DNA from: Streptomyces griseus
Lineage (GTDB): Bacteria; Bdellovibrionota; Bdellovibrionia; Bdellovibrionales; Bdellovibrionaceae
DNA length: 64,000 nucleotides
Direction of reading: 5' to 3'
Assembly: GCA_943330705.2 (NCBI GenBank)
Contig: CALQIT020000002.1
Coordinates: 1 to 64,000, forward strand
The notes beneath the pieces are model-generated. The model had not been told where the DNA came from. It was given only the letters and a program-made list of their open reading frames with translations, and did not search any database. The translations under genes and the position numbers were made by a program. How positions within the stretch are numbered: the first letter of the stretch is position 1; every line of letters starts with the position of its first letter. Below are positions 1 through 7,612 of the stretch, in pieces.

Positions 1-379
1 CAATTCGATCTGATTCCTCGGTCAGCTGTTTAACCTCCGCATTAAGGAAGCCTCTTTCACGATCACCAACCGTATCGCTGGCTGCTTGAATGCCAAGCTC
101 CCGCAATCGAATTAAAATATTATTGATTTCGTTAAGTCCGCCTTCTGATACCTGAATGGTCGAACCCGCATTTAAAGCATTGTTTCTAGCTTGCGCAATA
201 CCGCGAATGTTTGCTTTTAAACCTTCTGATATTGCCAGACCAGCGGCATCATCAGCAGCCTGAACGATGCGACTTCCTGAAGCTAATGCTTGAGCTGAAT
301 GCTCTTGCTTTTTTTGTTGCACTCCCAGCGCACGCTGTGCGGAAACCGACGACATGTTCGTATTAATTCTTAAGCCCAT
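1..379 (-). CDS. Flagellin, N-terminal part (cut by window edge)
   Basis: This is the N-terminal 126 residues of a flagellin, the filament subunit exported by the flagellar type III apparatus; the rest lies beyond position 1. The protein opens MGLRINTN and carries the D0/D1 signatures ALASGSRI, DDAAGLAISEGLKA and RELGIQAASDTVGD. The start is set by the ribosome binding site GGAGGAAGG four bases before the ATG. An 8-bp hairpin directly adjoins that site. A second flagellin on the same strand lies upstream, ending at 782, with about 400 bases between them, so each may have its own promoter. Thirty bases (62-91) are identical to 1292-1321 in the second flagellin. Confidence 0.95.
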   Translation of the reverse strand, partial: MGLRINTNMSSVSAQRALGVQQKKQEHSAQALASGSRIVQAADDAAGLAISEGLKANIRGIAQARNNALNAGSTIQVSEGGLNEINNILIRLRELGIQAASDTVGDRERGFLNAEVKQLTEESDRI

Positions 380-392
380 ACTACCTTCCTCC

Positions 393-414
393 TAGCAAAC
401 GGAATTGTTTGCTA
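393..414 (-). promoter_or_regulatory. Hairpin abutting the flagellin ribosome binding site
   Basis: On the minus strand TAGCAAAC, a six-base loop (AATTCC) and GTTTGCTA form a perfect 8-bp stem, followed immediately by GGAGGAAGG and the flagellin ATG. Such a 5'UTR hairpin could control translation or protect the mRNA end; this role is inferred from position only. Confidence 0.5.
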
Positions 415-781
415 TGTTAAATTGCCCAAATTTCTTTGGTTGGAGGTCGACCGCGAGTGAGGGAGGTGACTGCCTCTCTCACTCGGATCTTGATCAGGAG
501 CTTGAAGTTTGTATGGTGACTGCCGTACAAACTCTGTTCTTGATTCCCCAACGTGTTCAGACAACTTCTCGGCTAAGGTCCAGGAAACTTTAGGCCCTTG
601 GTCCAGCTTGCCTTTAGGCGCAGCGCGTCTTGTGTATGTATCGACTGGGTAAATTAGAAAAAAATTTATTTTCGACCAAGGTCTAGTTTGCCTCGTTTTA
701 GCCTGGACTTCGGTCGGATGGGGCCTAGACCCAGGTCGGGTTAGGCATCACTCATAGTAAAAACAAAGGACTCTAGCGGGG
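415..781. other. Intergenic region between flagellins
   Basis: I see no convincing gene here. The stretch 560-750 is rich in short related words (GGTCCAG, GGTCTAG, TTAGGC, GGCCTAGACC) that could fold locally, but no clear terminator or promoter consensus could be assigned. A 62-codon plus-strand frame at 405-593 has no recognisable product. Confidence 0.3.
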
Positions 782-1609
782 TCAGCCGATCAGCTTTAGA
801 GCTTGCCCCGTCCAGCGATTGGCTTCGCCTAAGACTTGAACTTGATATTGCTGCATGACCTGCAAGCGATACATATCGCTGACAGCCTTTGCCACATCTG
901 TATCTGCTAAGCGCGAATGGGCCTCGGTTAGATTTGCAACTTGTGTGTAACCATTATTGACCGTGGACTCTAGTCGACTTTGAACGGCGCCAAAGCTTGC
1001 ACGGGCCCGACTGACTTTGGTTAAGGCCTCGTCGATTGTATCTAACGAGTCCCGGGCGTCAGAACGATCACCAACCCTGGCGCTATCGATATTTAGCTCT
1101 GAGGCCGTGGTATTTTGATCGCTTCTATATTTGATTACGTTTTCCTCGCCCTTATTAGCGCCGACTTGAAATTCGAATTCTCGATTTTCACCGCTCAATA
1201 ATTTTGCCGAGCCAAAAGTGGTCGTCTTTGCAATTCGATCAAGCTCTGCCCCAATTTGAGAAAACTCTTGGTGAATCATTTCGCGTTCCGTATCACCAAC
1301 CGTATCGCTGGCTGCTTGAATCGCCAATTCACGCATTCGAATTAGAATATTATTTTGCTCGTTAAGCCCGCCCTCTGCGACCTGAATAAAGGAAATCGCA
1401 CTTTCAGCATTTTTCGTAGCTCCTTCCATGCCTTTGATTTGCCCACGAAGCCCCTCGGCAATGGCGTGATCCCCAGCCCGACCGCCTCCGTGACCAAATT
1501 GCGACCCCGACGCCAAAGACGTCACGACCTTCTCTAAATCTCGACTCGTTTTAGTGATCTCTTTTTGCGCTGAGATCGCAGCGACATTGGTATTGATCCG
1601 AAGACCCAT
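782..1609 (-). CDS. Flagellin, short form with divergent D0/D1 segment
   Basis: A complete flagellin of 275 residues with an N-terminal MGLRINTNVAAISAQ, a central QVAEGGLNEQNNILIRMREL and a C-terminal coiled region ending in QALKLIG; it lacks a variable D2/D3 domain. The longest frame begins at 1723, but the flagellin family start is the ATG at 1609, preceded by a G-rich ribosome binding site. An oddity: where flagellins usually read DDAAGLAI, this protein reads GGRAGDHAI, and the residues just before are unusually Gly-rich. The reading frame is intact. It may be a minor or specialised filament subunit, or a copy drifting after duplication. Confidence 0.92.
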   Translation of the reverse strand: MGLRINTNVAAISAQKEITKTSRDLEKVVTSLASGSQFGHGGGRAGDHAIAEGLRGQIKGMEGATKNAESAISFIQVAEGGLNEQNNILIRMRELAIQAASDTVGDTEREMIHQEFSQIGAELDRIAKTTTFGSAKLLSGENREFEFQVGANKGEENVIKYRSDQNTTASELNIDSARVGDRSDARDSLDTIDEALTKVSRARASFGAVQSRLESTVNNGYTQVANLTEAHSRLADTDVAKAVSDMYRLQVMQQYQVQVLGEANRWTGQALKLIG

Positions 1610-1843
1610 ACAGGCACCCCCTAAACGATGCCCCACTTGGAGACATCCCCACGTTGTTTGTGCCCACAGACAGTTCGTACAGCAGTCAAAATCAAGATTA
1701 TAATGCTTTGCGTTAAATGCCAATAACTATTAGGGTTTTTATCAAACTGAAGCACTCAAAGATAGTCGCCAGCCCTGCACGTTTTCAGAACGTTTTTTCC
1801 GGCCTGGCTGATTCAGTAGTCCGCCAACTTCCTGCTGGAACAA

Positions 1844-2704
1844 CTACAAGTTCGCATTGAAAAATTGCAAAATATTTGCGCGGTAATTAAGAATCGACAT
1901 GGTGCCCAACAAATGACCTGTGCTCAACGTGATGAGCTGATCCGGCTTGCAAGCGTGTGCTAATTCCAGCTGATTTTTTGTTGGTACCTTGCTGTCTTTT
2001 AAGCTGATGGTTTGCACAAGTTTACCGTAAACTCTGGAACACAGCTGAAGGGGATCGTTCTGCAATTTTTGCCTCAGGTATTCTTCGTATTGCACTGAAG
2101 TAACAAAATTCAGATCTTGCATCATGCGCGCTCTGGCCAGACGAATTTTATAAGCAGTCGAGTAAGCATAAATCGAAGGCAAGTCGCCCCCTGTAGAGGC
2201 AATCCATGCCGCCTTCACTCGGGGCACATGGGATGCAATAACCAAAGAGTAAATACCCCCTTGGCTAGCACCTAAAGCAAAAACAGGTAGCTCGCTATCT
2301 AATGACAGATACTGGTCAATGATCGTAATAAATTTTACAGCAAATTCCGCTGGCCGCAAAAATTCAATATCGAAATTATCGACATTCGGATGCAGGTTAT
2401 TGACCTCGTTTTCAAATGGAAGTGGTACAATAACTAAAAAATCATTCTTAGAAAAATACCTGGCGCTTACGGATTCAATTGGGGTGACCCCAACAATCGT
2501 CGGGCTAACAATCAAAATCGCCTTCGCTGTTTTATTTGGGATATAGACTAAGGCCTGAAGCAATTTACCGTTAAAATCGGTCGTCAACAAATTCTTCTGA
2601 TAGAACGAACCCTTATATAAGGCCTTCAATTGGTAGCAATAACCGGAACTGGAGAATAGAAGAAAAATAGAAAGAACGATCTTTTTCATAAGGATCTTAT
2701 ACAT
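1844..2704 (-). CDS. Secreted alpha/beta-hydrolase-like protein
   Basis: A 286-residue protein with an N-terminal hydrophobic signal sequence (IVLSIFLLFSSSGYC) and a likely alpha/beta-hydrolase fold. The nucleophile elbow is visible as GASQGG, with Ser near residue 148, and a candidate catalytic His lies in STGHLLG near the C-terminus; the acid was not assigned. Substrate is unknown. The start may be 2704, where GGAAAG lies very close to the ATG, or the internal ATG at 2689 that gives a more typical MKK signal-peptide start. It stands between the flagellins and the DUF4105 protein on the same strand with gaps of about 100-230 bases, so operon membership is uncertain. Confidence 0.65.
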   Translation of the reverse strand: MYKILMKKIVLSIFLLFSSSGYCYQLKALYKGSFYQKNLLTTDFNGKLLQALVYIPNKTAKAILIVSPTIVGVTPIESVSARYFSKNDFLVIVPLPFENEVNNLHPNVDNFDIEFLRPAEFAVKFITIIDQYLSLDSELPVFALGASQGGIYSLVIASHVPRVKAAWIASTGGDLPSIYAYSTAYKIRLARARMMQDLNFVTSVQYEEYLRQKLQNDPLQLCSRVYGKLVQTISLKDSKVPTKNQLELAHACKPDQLITLSTGHLLGTMSILNYRANILQFFNANL

Positions 2705-2798
2705 GCTTTCCGGCCATTGGCAGCATCTGAAAATGAATAGCTAAAAATAATACAGGCTAAAAGTGGTCGACCCAGCTGCAGGGCCCATTCAGTAAAGA

Positions 2799-4796
2799 TT
2801 ACTTATTGCCGCGAAATTCCCGCAACAGCTGACTATAAAATAGTTGATGGTCACTTACCACCTGCGCAAGCGCTATATCCTTTGAGTTTTGTAAAGGCTC
2901 AAGCAATTTTCCAAGGTCTTGAACATCACCGACCTGTGAATTCATTCTTTCCAAAATTGCGGCCACGGAAAATTGAAGCTCAGCGTCTGTGGGGATCCCA
3001 TAACCCGAAAGACCCTGCAGCCATAAAGCTGGGGAGTTTAGCTGCGCCATCACCGACCGAGTTTGGGCAACCACACGCAAAACATTTTCTTCGACTGCGG
3101 TCAAAGAACCGTTCGGTGCATTCAATAGAGCAAGGACCTGACGCATCTGCGACGCCTGCAAGGACGCTTTTTGATTTTGCAGAATCACATCCTCTAGACC
3201 AAACATCGCGGCAACTAACTTGCGCTTTTCTCTTTTATCAATAATTTGCATGACCTTTGCAAAATGCCTTTGCCTGCTGGTTAAGGTTGATTCCAAATAT
3301 TCATCTAAGCTGAGATTTTTATCGATCCAGCCAGATTCTAAAAGATTCTTTAAATAAGCTTGGTAAGCCGTGCGCTTTGAAGAAAATAAATAGCCATTCT
3401 CTAACGCGAACGCCCGACTCTTCACAACCGAACCATCAGCAAATCCAGTTTCAATAAATTTATGATAAAGGCTATCTGGACGAGCTATCCCCATTCGCCC
3501 AAGCTCGGCCCGAGCAGGCAGGGCCAAGCGCAGATGTTGCAGTGCCTCGTCAGCGCAATTATTTGAAAAAAACTTGTACTTTCCTTTATAGGTCCAATGA
3601 AGCTCTACTGCCGTCTGTAAAATTGATGCCTTTTCTGCTTCGCTAATTTTCAAAGGAATACTGATCAAGTCACGCAGTTCTCTTCGGTTATATTCGTCCA
3701 TCACTGCCGTCATCGGCAAAAAGAAATAAAGGGATGGGTAGCGTCCGTCTAATCCCTTGAAGATATTGATCTTCAGATCTTCGACCGCAGCCCGATAGGT
3801 AAGGACCACATGATATGCTAAATCTTCCAAGCAGGCAGGCCCAACTTCATTTCGCTCTGGCGCGCAAACGATCAAGCGCAACATTCCATGACCGAAACGA
3901 CTCATCACCGCCCGGCCTTTAGACGCAAAAAGGTAGTGAATCTGATATATCCGGGCGGGATCTAAATTGAAAAGCTGACTGGATGGGGTGGTCATCAGCC
4001 CATTCGAGTTCAATACAGATCTATGTAATTCACAAGCAACATTGGGAAATGGATTATGAAAATTAAATTTGTGCTCCAATGCCGCATAGACCGTAGGTCG
4101 ACGGCACTTAAACTGTGAATCCAGAAGATAGTATTCCATGTTTACGGCAAATGCTTCTTGCGGGTTTTTCCATTCGTAGATATCGGGGCTGCGCGATTGT
4201 GAAAAATTAGCTCGCTGAAGCCACAGATCACCGAAAAAACCAAAATAACGAAAACCAGCAGCCCGTTGAAACTGCTCATCGGCAGAGGCCCTTGGCGCGA
4301 TGGCAACATCGCGATCCGCAAGATCATAAACATGTGACAATTCATGCGCCAAGATTGCTTTCTTTAGTGTCTGCAGGTCAGGGTGAACCGAATTCTTTAA
4401 CCATTGCTGCCGTATTTGGACGGACTGAGAAGAACTCCCGATAAATATGTCCTTGCTCAAAATAAGAGTGTGGCGAACCGCACTGCCACTTACATGAGTC
4501 GGTAAATTCCTAAATTCGATATTGATTCCCTTTTCCCGCAACTGCAGGCGCATTGGCAATGGAAGCAGATCTATGACCTGACCAACTAAGATTTCAGTGC
4601 GCTCCAGGTCCCGCGAACTTAATTTATCGATAAATCGCAATTGAGGCCTAAGCTCTAGTGATTTTTCCAGGGATTGCGCCCGAGATTGCTCCAGCGCCAA
4701 GGCAGTACCAAATAGCGGTCCATTGATAAACAGAACGAAAAACAGCAGCCGACAGGCCGCAACTTGAATCAGATTTTGACTAAAAATTACCTTCAT
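2799..4796 (-). CDS. Secreted zinc-metallopeptidase-like and DUF4105 (Lnb_N-type) protein
   Basis: A 665-residue exported protein with a signal sequence ending near residue 35. The first half has a zincin motif, AHELSHVYD, with His151, Glu152 and His155; Glu214 in the segment NPQEAFAVN is a plausible third ligand. The second half matches DUF4105, with the typical SRFGHGMLRL (His303) and FFSNNCADEAL (Cys414) pair that suggests a Cys-His active site. DUF4105 was renamed Lnb_N after a lipoprotein N-acyltransferase of Bacteroides; whether this protein has that activity is unknown. The C-terminal 150 residues look helical. It is probably a periplasmic envelope enzyme. The 313 bases upstream (4797-5109) contain a long palindrome but no gene. 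Confidence 0.7.
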   Translation of the reverse strand: MKVIFSQNLIQVAACRLLFFVLFINGPLFGTALALEQSRAQSLEKSLELRPQLRFIDKLSSRDLERTEILVGQVIDLLPLPMRLQLREKGINIEFRNLPTHVSGSAVRHTLILSKDIFIGSSSQSVQIRQQWLKNSVHPDLQTLKKAILAHELSHVYDLADRDVAIAPRASADEQFQRAAGFRYFGFFGDLWLQRANFSQSRSPDIYEWKNPQEAFAVNMEYYLLDSQFKCRRPTVYAALEHKFNFHNPFPNVACELHRSVLNSNGLMTTPSSQLFNLDPARIYQIHYLFASKGRAVMSRFGHGMLRLIVCAPERNEVGPACLEDLAYHVVLTYRAAVEDLKINIFKGLDGRYPSLYFFLPMTAVMDEYNRRELRDLISIPLKISEAEKASILQTAVELHWTYKGKYKFFSNNCADEALQHLRLALPARAELGRMGIARPDSLYHKFIETGFADGSVVKSRAFALENGYLFSSKRTAYQAYLKNLLESGWIDKNLSLDEYLESTLTSRQRHFAKVMQIIDKREKRKLVAAMFGLEDVILQNQKASLQASQMRQVLALLNAPNGSLTAVEENVLRVVAQTRSVMAQLNSPALWLQGLSGYGIPTDAELQFSVAAILERMNSQVGDVQDLGKLLEPLQNSKDIALAQVVSDHQLFYSQLLREFRGNK

Positions 4797-5002
4797 TTCT
4801 TCACTTTCTAGCTATTGCCCGCTTGCGACGCCTTTTCGCGGTGTCTTTCGCTAATTTCTTTTCAGCAAAACCCCTGATCTATGGATACAAGATTTATGCC
4901 AAAAGTCAGAGATCCCCTTCTCACGATGAAAGTTAAGCTCGGTGCAAGCTGAAGGATGATCCAAAGAACAAATAGAAGTGAATGTGAAAGACTTACAAAA
5001 TG

Positions 5003-5030
5003 GCTGTAATTTTGACGTCAAAATTACAGC
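5003..5030. promoter_or_regulatory. 28-bp perfect palindrome, candidate operator
   Basis: The half-site GCTGTAATTTTGAC is followed directly by its exact reverse complement, with no spacer. It lies 80 bases before the His-rich secreted protein and 207 bases before the divergent DUF4105 gene. A perfect 28-bp palindrome is not expected by chance in 64 kb. It has no T-tract and no loop, which fits a dimeric regulator site better than a terminator. Confidence 0.6.
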
Positions 5031-5109
5031 AACTCCTTATTGAAAAGATTCATAAAAACAGCTAGATTGCGCACGCGATAGGATTTGACCTATAACTTGG
5101 AGGTAGAAA

Positions 5110-5493
5110 ATGAAAATATTCCTGACTCTGCTTGCGACTTTTGTGGCAGTGAGTGCAGCTCAAGCTCACCCTCGGCATCACCGTCCCCCATACCATGGCC
5201 ATCCCCCATACCATGGCCATCCCCCACACCACGGTGACGATGGCGACCTTGCACTTTCCGCAACTTTGCTTTCTCTATTTTTCACAACCATCCATGAAGA
5301 GCGCTACAACAAAGAATTGATGATCGCGGCAAAAGACGATGCCATAGATCTTTTAACCAACGAAGACGCCAACAAAACCTTAGTTTTGAAAGCCGCAATT
5401 GCCGAGCTCAACAAACAACAAAATCTACAATCTTTAACCGAAGACGAAAAATTAGAAATGATTGTGTTGCTGGGCTCTGCGGAAAAAAACTAA
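5110..5493 (+). CDS. Small secreted histidine-rich protein
   Basis: A 127-residue protein with a clear signal peptide (cleavage probably after AAQA, residue 19). It is followed by a His/Pro/Tyr-rich segment in which HGHPPYHGHPPHH is repeated, then a largely helical, acidic C-terminal half. The His-rich part is encoded by a tandem 18-base unit. The start has a good ribosome binding site, GGAGG. His-rich exported proteins often bind Zn, Ni or Cu; metal binding here is inference from composition. The 28-bp palindrome upstream suggests specific transcriptional control. I recognise no family for the C-terminal region. Directly after the stop codon a tandem hairpin repeat begins. Confidence 0.8.
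   Translation: MKIFLTLLATFVAVSAAQAHPRHHRPPYHGHPPYHGHPPHHGDDGDLALSATLLSLFFTTIHEERYNKELMIAAKDDAIDLLTNEDANKTLVLKAAIAELNKQQNLQSLTEDEKLEMIVLLGSAEKN
5185..5238 (+). repeat. In-frame 18-bp tandem repeat coding the His-rich segment
   Basis: The unit CCCCCATACCATGGCCAT occurs identically at 5185-5202 and 5203-5220 and in diverged form at 5221-5238. It is a multiple of three, so copy-number change would alter the number of His residues without shifting the frame. Confidence 0.85.
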
Positions 5494-5494
5494 A

Positions 5495-5624
5495 GCCGTA
5501 GGCTTTGTAAATCAGCCAGTGCCGTAGGCTTTGTAAATCAGCCAGTGCCGTAGGCTTTGTAAATCAGCCAGCGCCGTAGGCTTTGTTCATCAGCCAGCGC
5601 CGTAGGCTTTGTTAATCGACCGTG
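5495..5624. repeat. 26-bp tandem repeat carrying a hairpin, about 4.6 copies
   Basis: The unit begins GCCGTAGGCTTTGT and recurs at 5495, 5521, 5547, 5573 and 5599. The first two copies are identical and the later ones diverge; the last runs into the 3' end of the convergent methyltransferase gene. Each copy contains GCC-GTA-GGC, and with flanking bases AAAGCC-GTA-GGCTTT in the first copy, so the array can form a row of small hairpins at the meeting point of two convergent genes. A role as a bidirectional transcription stop is possible. Confidence 0.85.
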
Positions 5625-6427
5625 GCCGTCGCACGAATATAGGCATAGAAGAAAATTGCGTCCTTTGCGGACTTCAAAATTTTTGTTTCTGCCTTCATTT
5701 TCTGAATCAAAGATTTAGTAACTCGGCCTTCTCGCAGTAGAACATCCTGTCCACTCAGTAAAATCTGATGAAAGTACTCAACATAAGTGGCCCGAGCTTT
5801 AGGGTTGCGGGAATCATAAAGATAGTCCCGAACTTCCAGCTGAATATTTTTGTAGCCAGCTTTATGTAATAGGTTTCCTAGCTTCGCGCCGACAAATGGA
5901 TCACCGTTCATTCGAGTCTGCAAATCATTGAACTCGGCCCAATACTCTTGAAACGCGGGAGCATAGGGCTCCAAATACAGGGTCTGATTAAAAACTTCGC
6001 TGCAGTATATCCGCGCCCCCGGAGAAAGTTGTTTCTTAATATTTTTCAAAACCTTCAGTGGGTCTGGTACGTGTTCGAAAAACCAACAAATAAAAGCTGA
6101 ATCGTAAGTTCCAGCGTCGTCTAGCTTCAACGCCATTGCATCTTGCTGCGAAAGACGAACCTGCCCTTTTTTGATTTCTGATTTCAAATACTGTGCCGCT
6201 GCATGCAGCTGAACTTCAGACAAATCCACCGAATGGATAGATAGGTGCGGAAACCGTCTGCATAAAATTTTTGTTTGGGCACCGACACCACAGCCGACCT
6301 CAAGAAGTTTATGACGACCGGAATAATCCAAACCTTCATAAACCTTAGATTCCAAAAGATGAGCTTGAGCAATCAGACGTTTTTGTTCACTTTTTGAAAA
6401 TCCGTGAATATATTTTGAATTTGCCAT
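5612..6427 (-). CDS. Class I SAM-dependent methyltransferase
   Basis: A 271-residue cytoplasmic protein with a Rossmann methyltransferase core: motif I LLEVGCGVGAQT at about residues 41-52, post-I acidic residue in HSVDLSEVQL, and a motif IV-like region around DSAFICWFFEHVPDP. The substrate is not evident; the general architecture resembles small-molecule, quinone or lipid methyltransferases of the Methyltransf_11/25 type. It begins at MANSKYIHG without a strong ribosome binding site. It is convergent with the His-rich protein gene, and its last codons lie inside the final copy of the 26-bp tandem repeat, so the C-terminus has probably been shaped by that repeat. Confidence 0.85.
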   Translation of the reverse strand: MANSKYIHGFSKSEQKRLIAQAHLLESKVYEGLDYSGRHKLLEVGCGVGAQTKILCRRFPHLSIHSVDLSEVQLHAAAQYLKSEIKKGQVRLSQQDAMALKLDDAGTYDSAFICWFFEHVPDPLKVLKNIKKQLSPGARIYCSEVFNQTLYLEPYAPAFQEYWAEFNDLQTRMNGDPFVGAKLGNLLHKAGYKNIQLEVRDYLYDSRNPKARATYVEYFHQILLSGQDVLLREGRVTKSLIQKMKAETKILKSAKDAIFFYAYIRATATVD

Positions 6428-6575
6428 GGGTCGGAATTTAATGCGCTTTCACTAAAGAGTCTACAACTGCCGCAAGACCTAAGGCCAGTATCCTGAAATC
6501 TATTTTCGTTTCAATTGTGACCTTGCAGCTTCGAATTTAATATCTAATTTCAATTCATCTGAGAAGGTTCATAAA

Positions 6576-7061
6576 ATGAAAACTCTACGTTACCTTGTAC
6601 TAGTTGGGTCTCTCACTCTTTCTCAGCTGTCGATGGGGCAAAATGTGGATGACTTCGGAAGCCCTGTATTAGGCAAAGGACAAACTCCACAACAGCTTGA
6701 CCGAACGGATGAAGCTGCGCGGACCAGTCAGACGGCGAATTGGGCCATGGTGCTTGCTGGTGGGGCAGCATTTTTTTTCGGTATTAATAAAATTGCACAA
6801 AGAGATTGCAAGGATACCGCCGACGCTTCTGGGGCAACTGTTCACGATTGTTCTTATCCGGGAACCAACTCTGGAATCGACGTCGCTCTTTTAGGCGCAG
6901 GAGCCGCCAGCTGGGGCTTGTGGAGGATGAACATCAACTCGCTAATAGATGACTCCAAACCAGCATCAGGACAGAGCGGTATCAGACCTTCTGAAAAATC
7001 AAATCTATTTTTTGCTTCGACCGGGCAACAACACTCCGTACTTTTCGAAAAATCGTTCTAG
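6576..7061 (+). CDS. Exported protein of unknown function
   Basis: A 161-residue protein with a signal peptide ending near MGQ (residue 22) and two hydrophobic stretches, around WAMVLAGGAAFFFGI and VALLGAGAASWGLW, that might be membrane segments. Two Cys (in RDCKD and HDCSY) lie between them. The ribosome binding site GAGAAGG precedes the ATG. I recognise no family. It is divergent from the methyltransferase gene, and the region just downstream holds the remnant of a DUF4143-type ATPase. Confidence 0.6.
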   Translation: MKTLRYLVLVGSLTLSQLSMGQNVDDFGSPVLGKGQTPQQLDRTDEAARTSQTANWAMVLAGGAAFFFGINKIAQRDCKDTADASGATVHDCSYPGTNSGIDVALLGAGAASWGLWRMNINSLIDDSKPASGQSGIRPSEKSNLFFASTGQQHSVLFEKSF

Positions 7062-7103
7062 AATGTGTCCTGATTTGCTAAATGGGTACATATGTAAATA
7101 TGA

Positions 7104-7433
7104 TACACAGAATTACATCTGGAAAAATCATTTGATCTTTCTACAAATCGCAAAGGCCTTTTGTGCGAACAAATTGTTTATCAACAATTGACTCATTCCG
7201 CATCTGCCCTGAGAAAAGACTTAACGCTGCACTCTTTAAGAACCAGGGGCGGAGCCGAAATCGATTTTTGGCTTCGACTTGAATCAAAAAATATTGGCAT
7301 TGAGGTCAAAGCAAGTGGCCAGATTATCGATGACGATGTTAGGCATTTAGTTCAATTTAAAAAAGAGGAACCAAGTGCAAAATTTCTACTTTTTCACTTT
7401 GGAACAGAAGAGATAAAGAGAAATGGCATTTAG
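7104..7433 (+). pseudogene. C-terminal remnant of a DUF4143-type AAA ATPase
   Basis: The open frame from 7104 to the stop at 7433 reads KGLLCEQIVYQQL and then RGGAEIDFWLR and IGIEVKASGQI. This pattern (EQ-V--EL, GxExDF, I-iEvKas) is typical of the C-terminal nuclease-like DUF4143 domain of archaeal/bacterial AAA ATPases, which are normally about 400 residues long. Here only about 110 residues remain, preceded by a stop and with no ATPase domain and no proper start codon; the first possible start is a TTG at 7161. I read it as a decayed gene, the rest having been lost by deletion. Confidence 0.6.
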
Positions 7434-7612
7434 TGCCTACCTGTCGGTGTTGGATTTAAAGAAATAGGTCTTTGAGATTCAACCCACGTTTGCCTGCTGT
7501 AGTATGGCGCGGCGAATTAATCCTATGGAGCATATAAAGTTTAATTTGTCCGGGATGGGTGAACTCAGCTAGGCTGCCTGGTTTTAAGGCGTTTTATCAT
7601 GAGGGGTGTATT

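Noticed and set aside
2882-3244. 120-codon plus-strand frame inside the DUF4105 gene
   Set aside because: Antisense shadow of a coherent exported protein; no family features or ribosome binding site.
5495-5624. CRISPR-like array
   Set aside because: The 26-bp units follow one another without spacers, so it is a plain tandem repeat.
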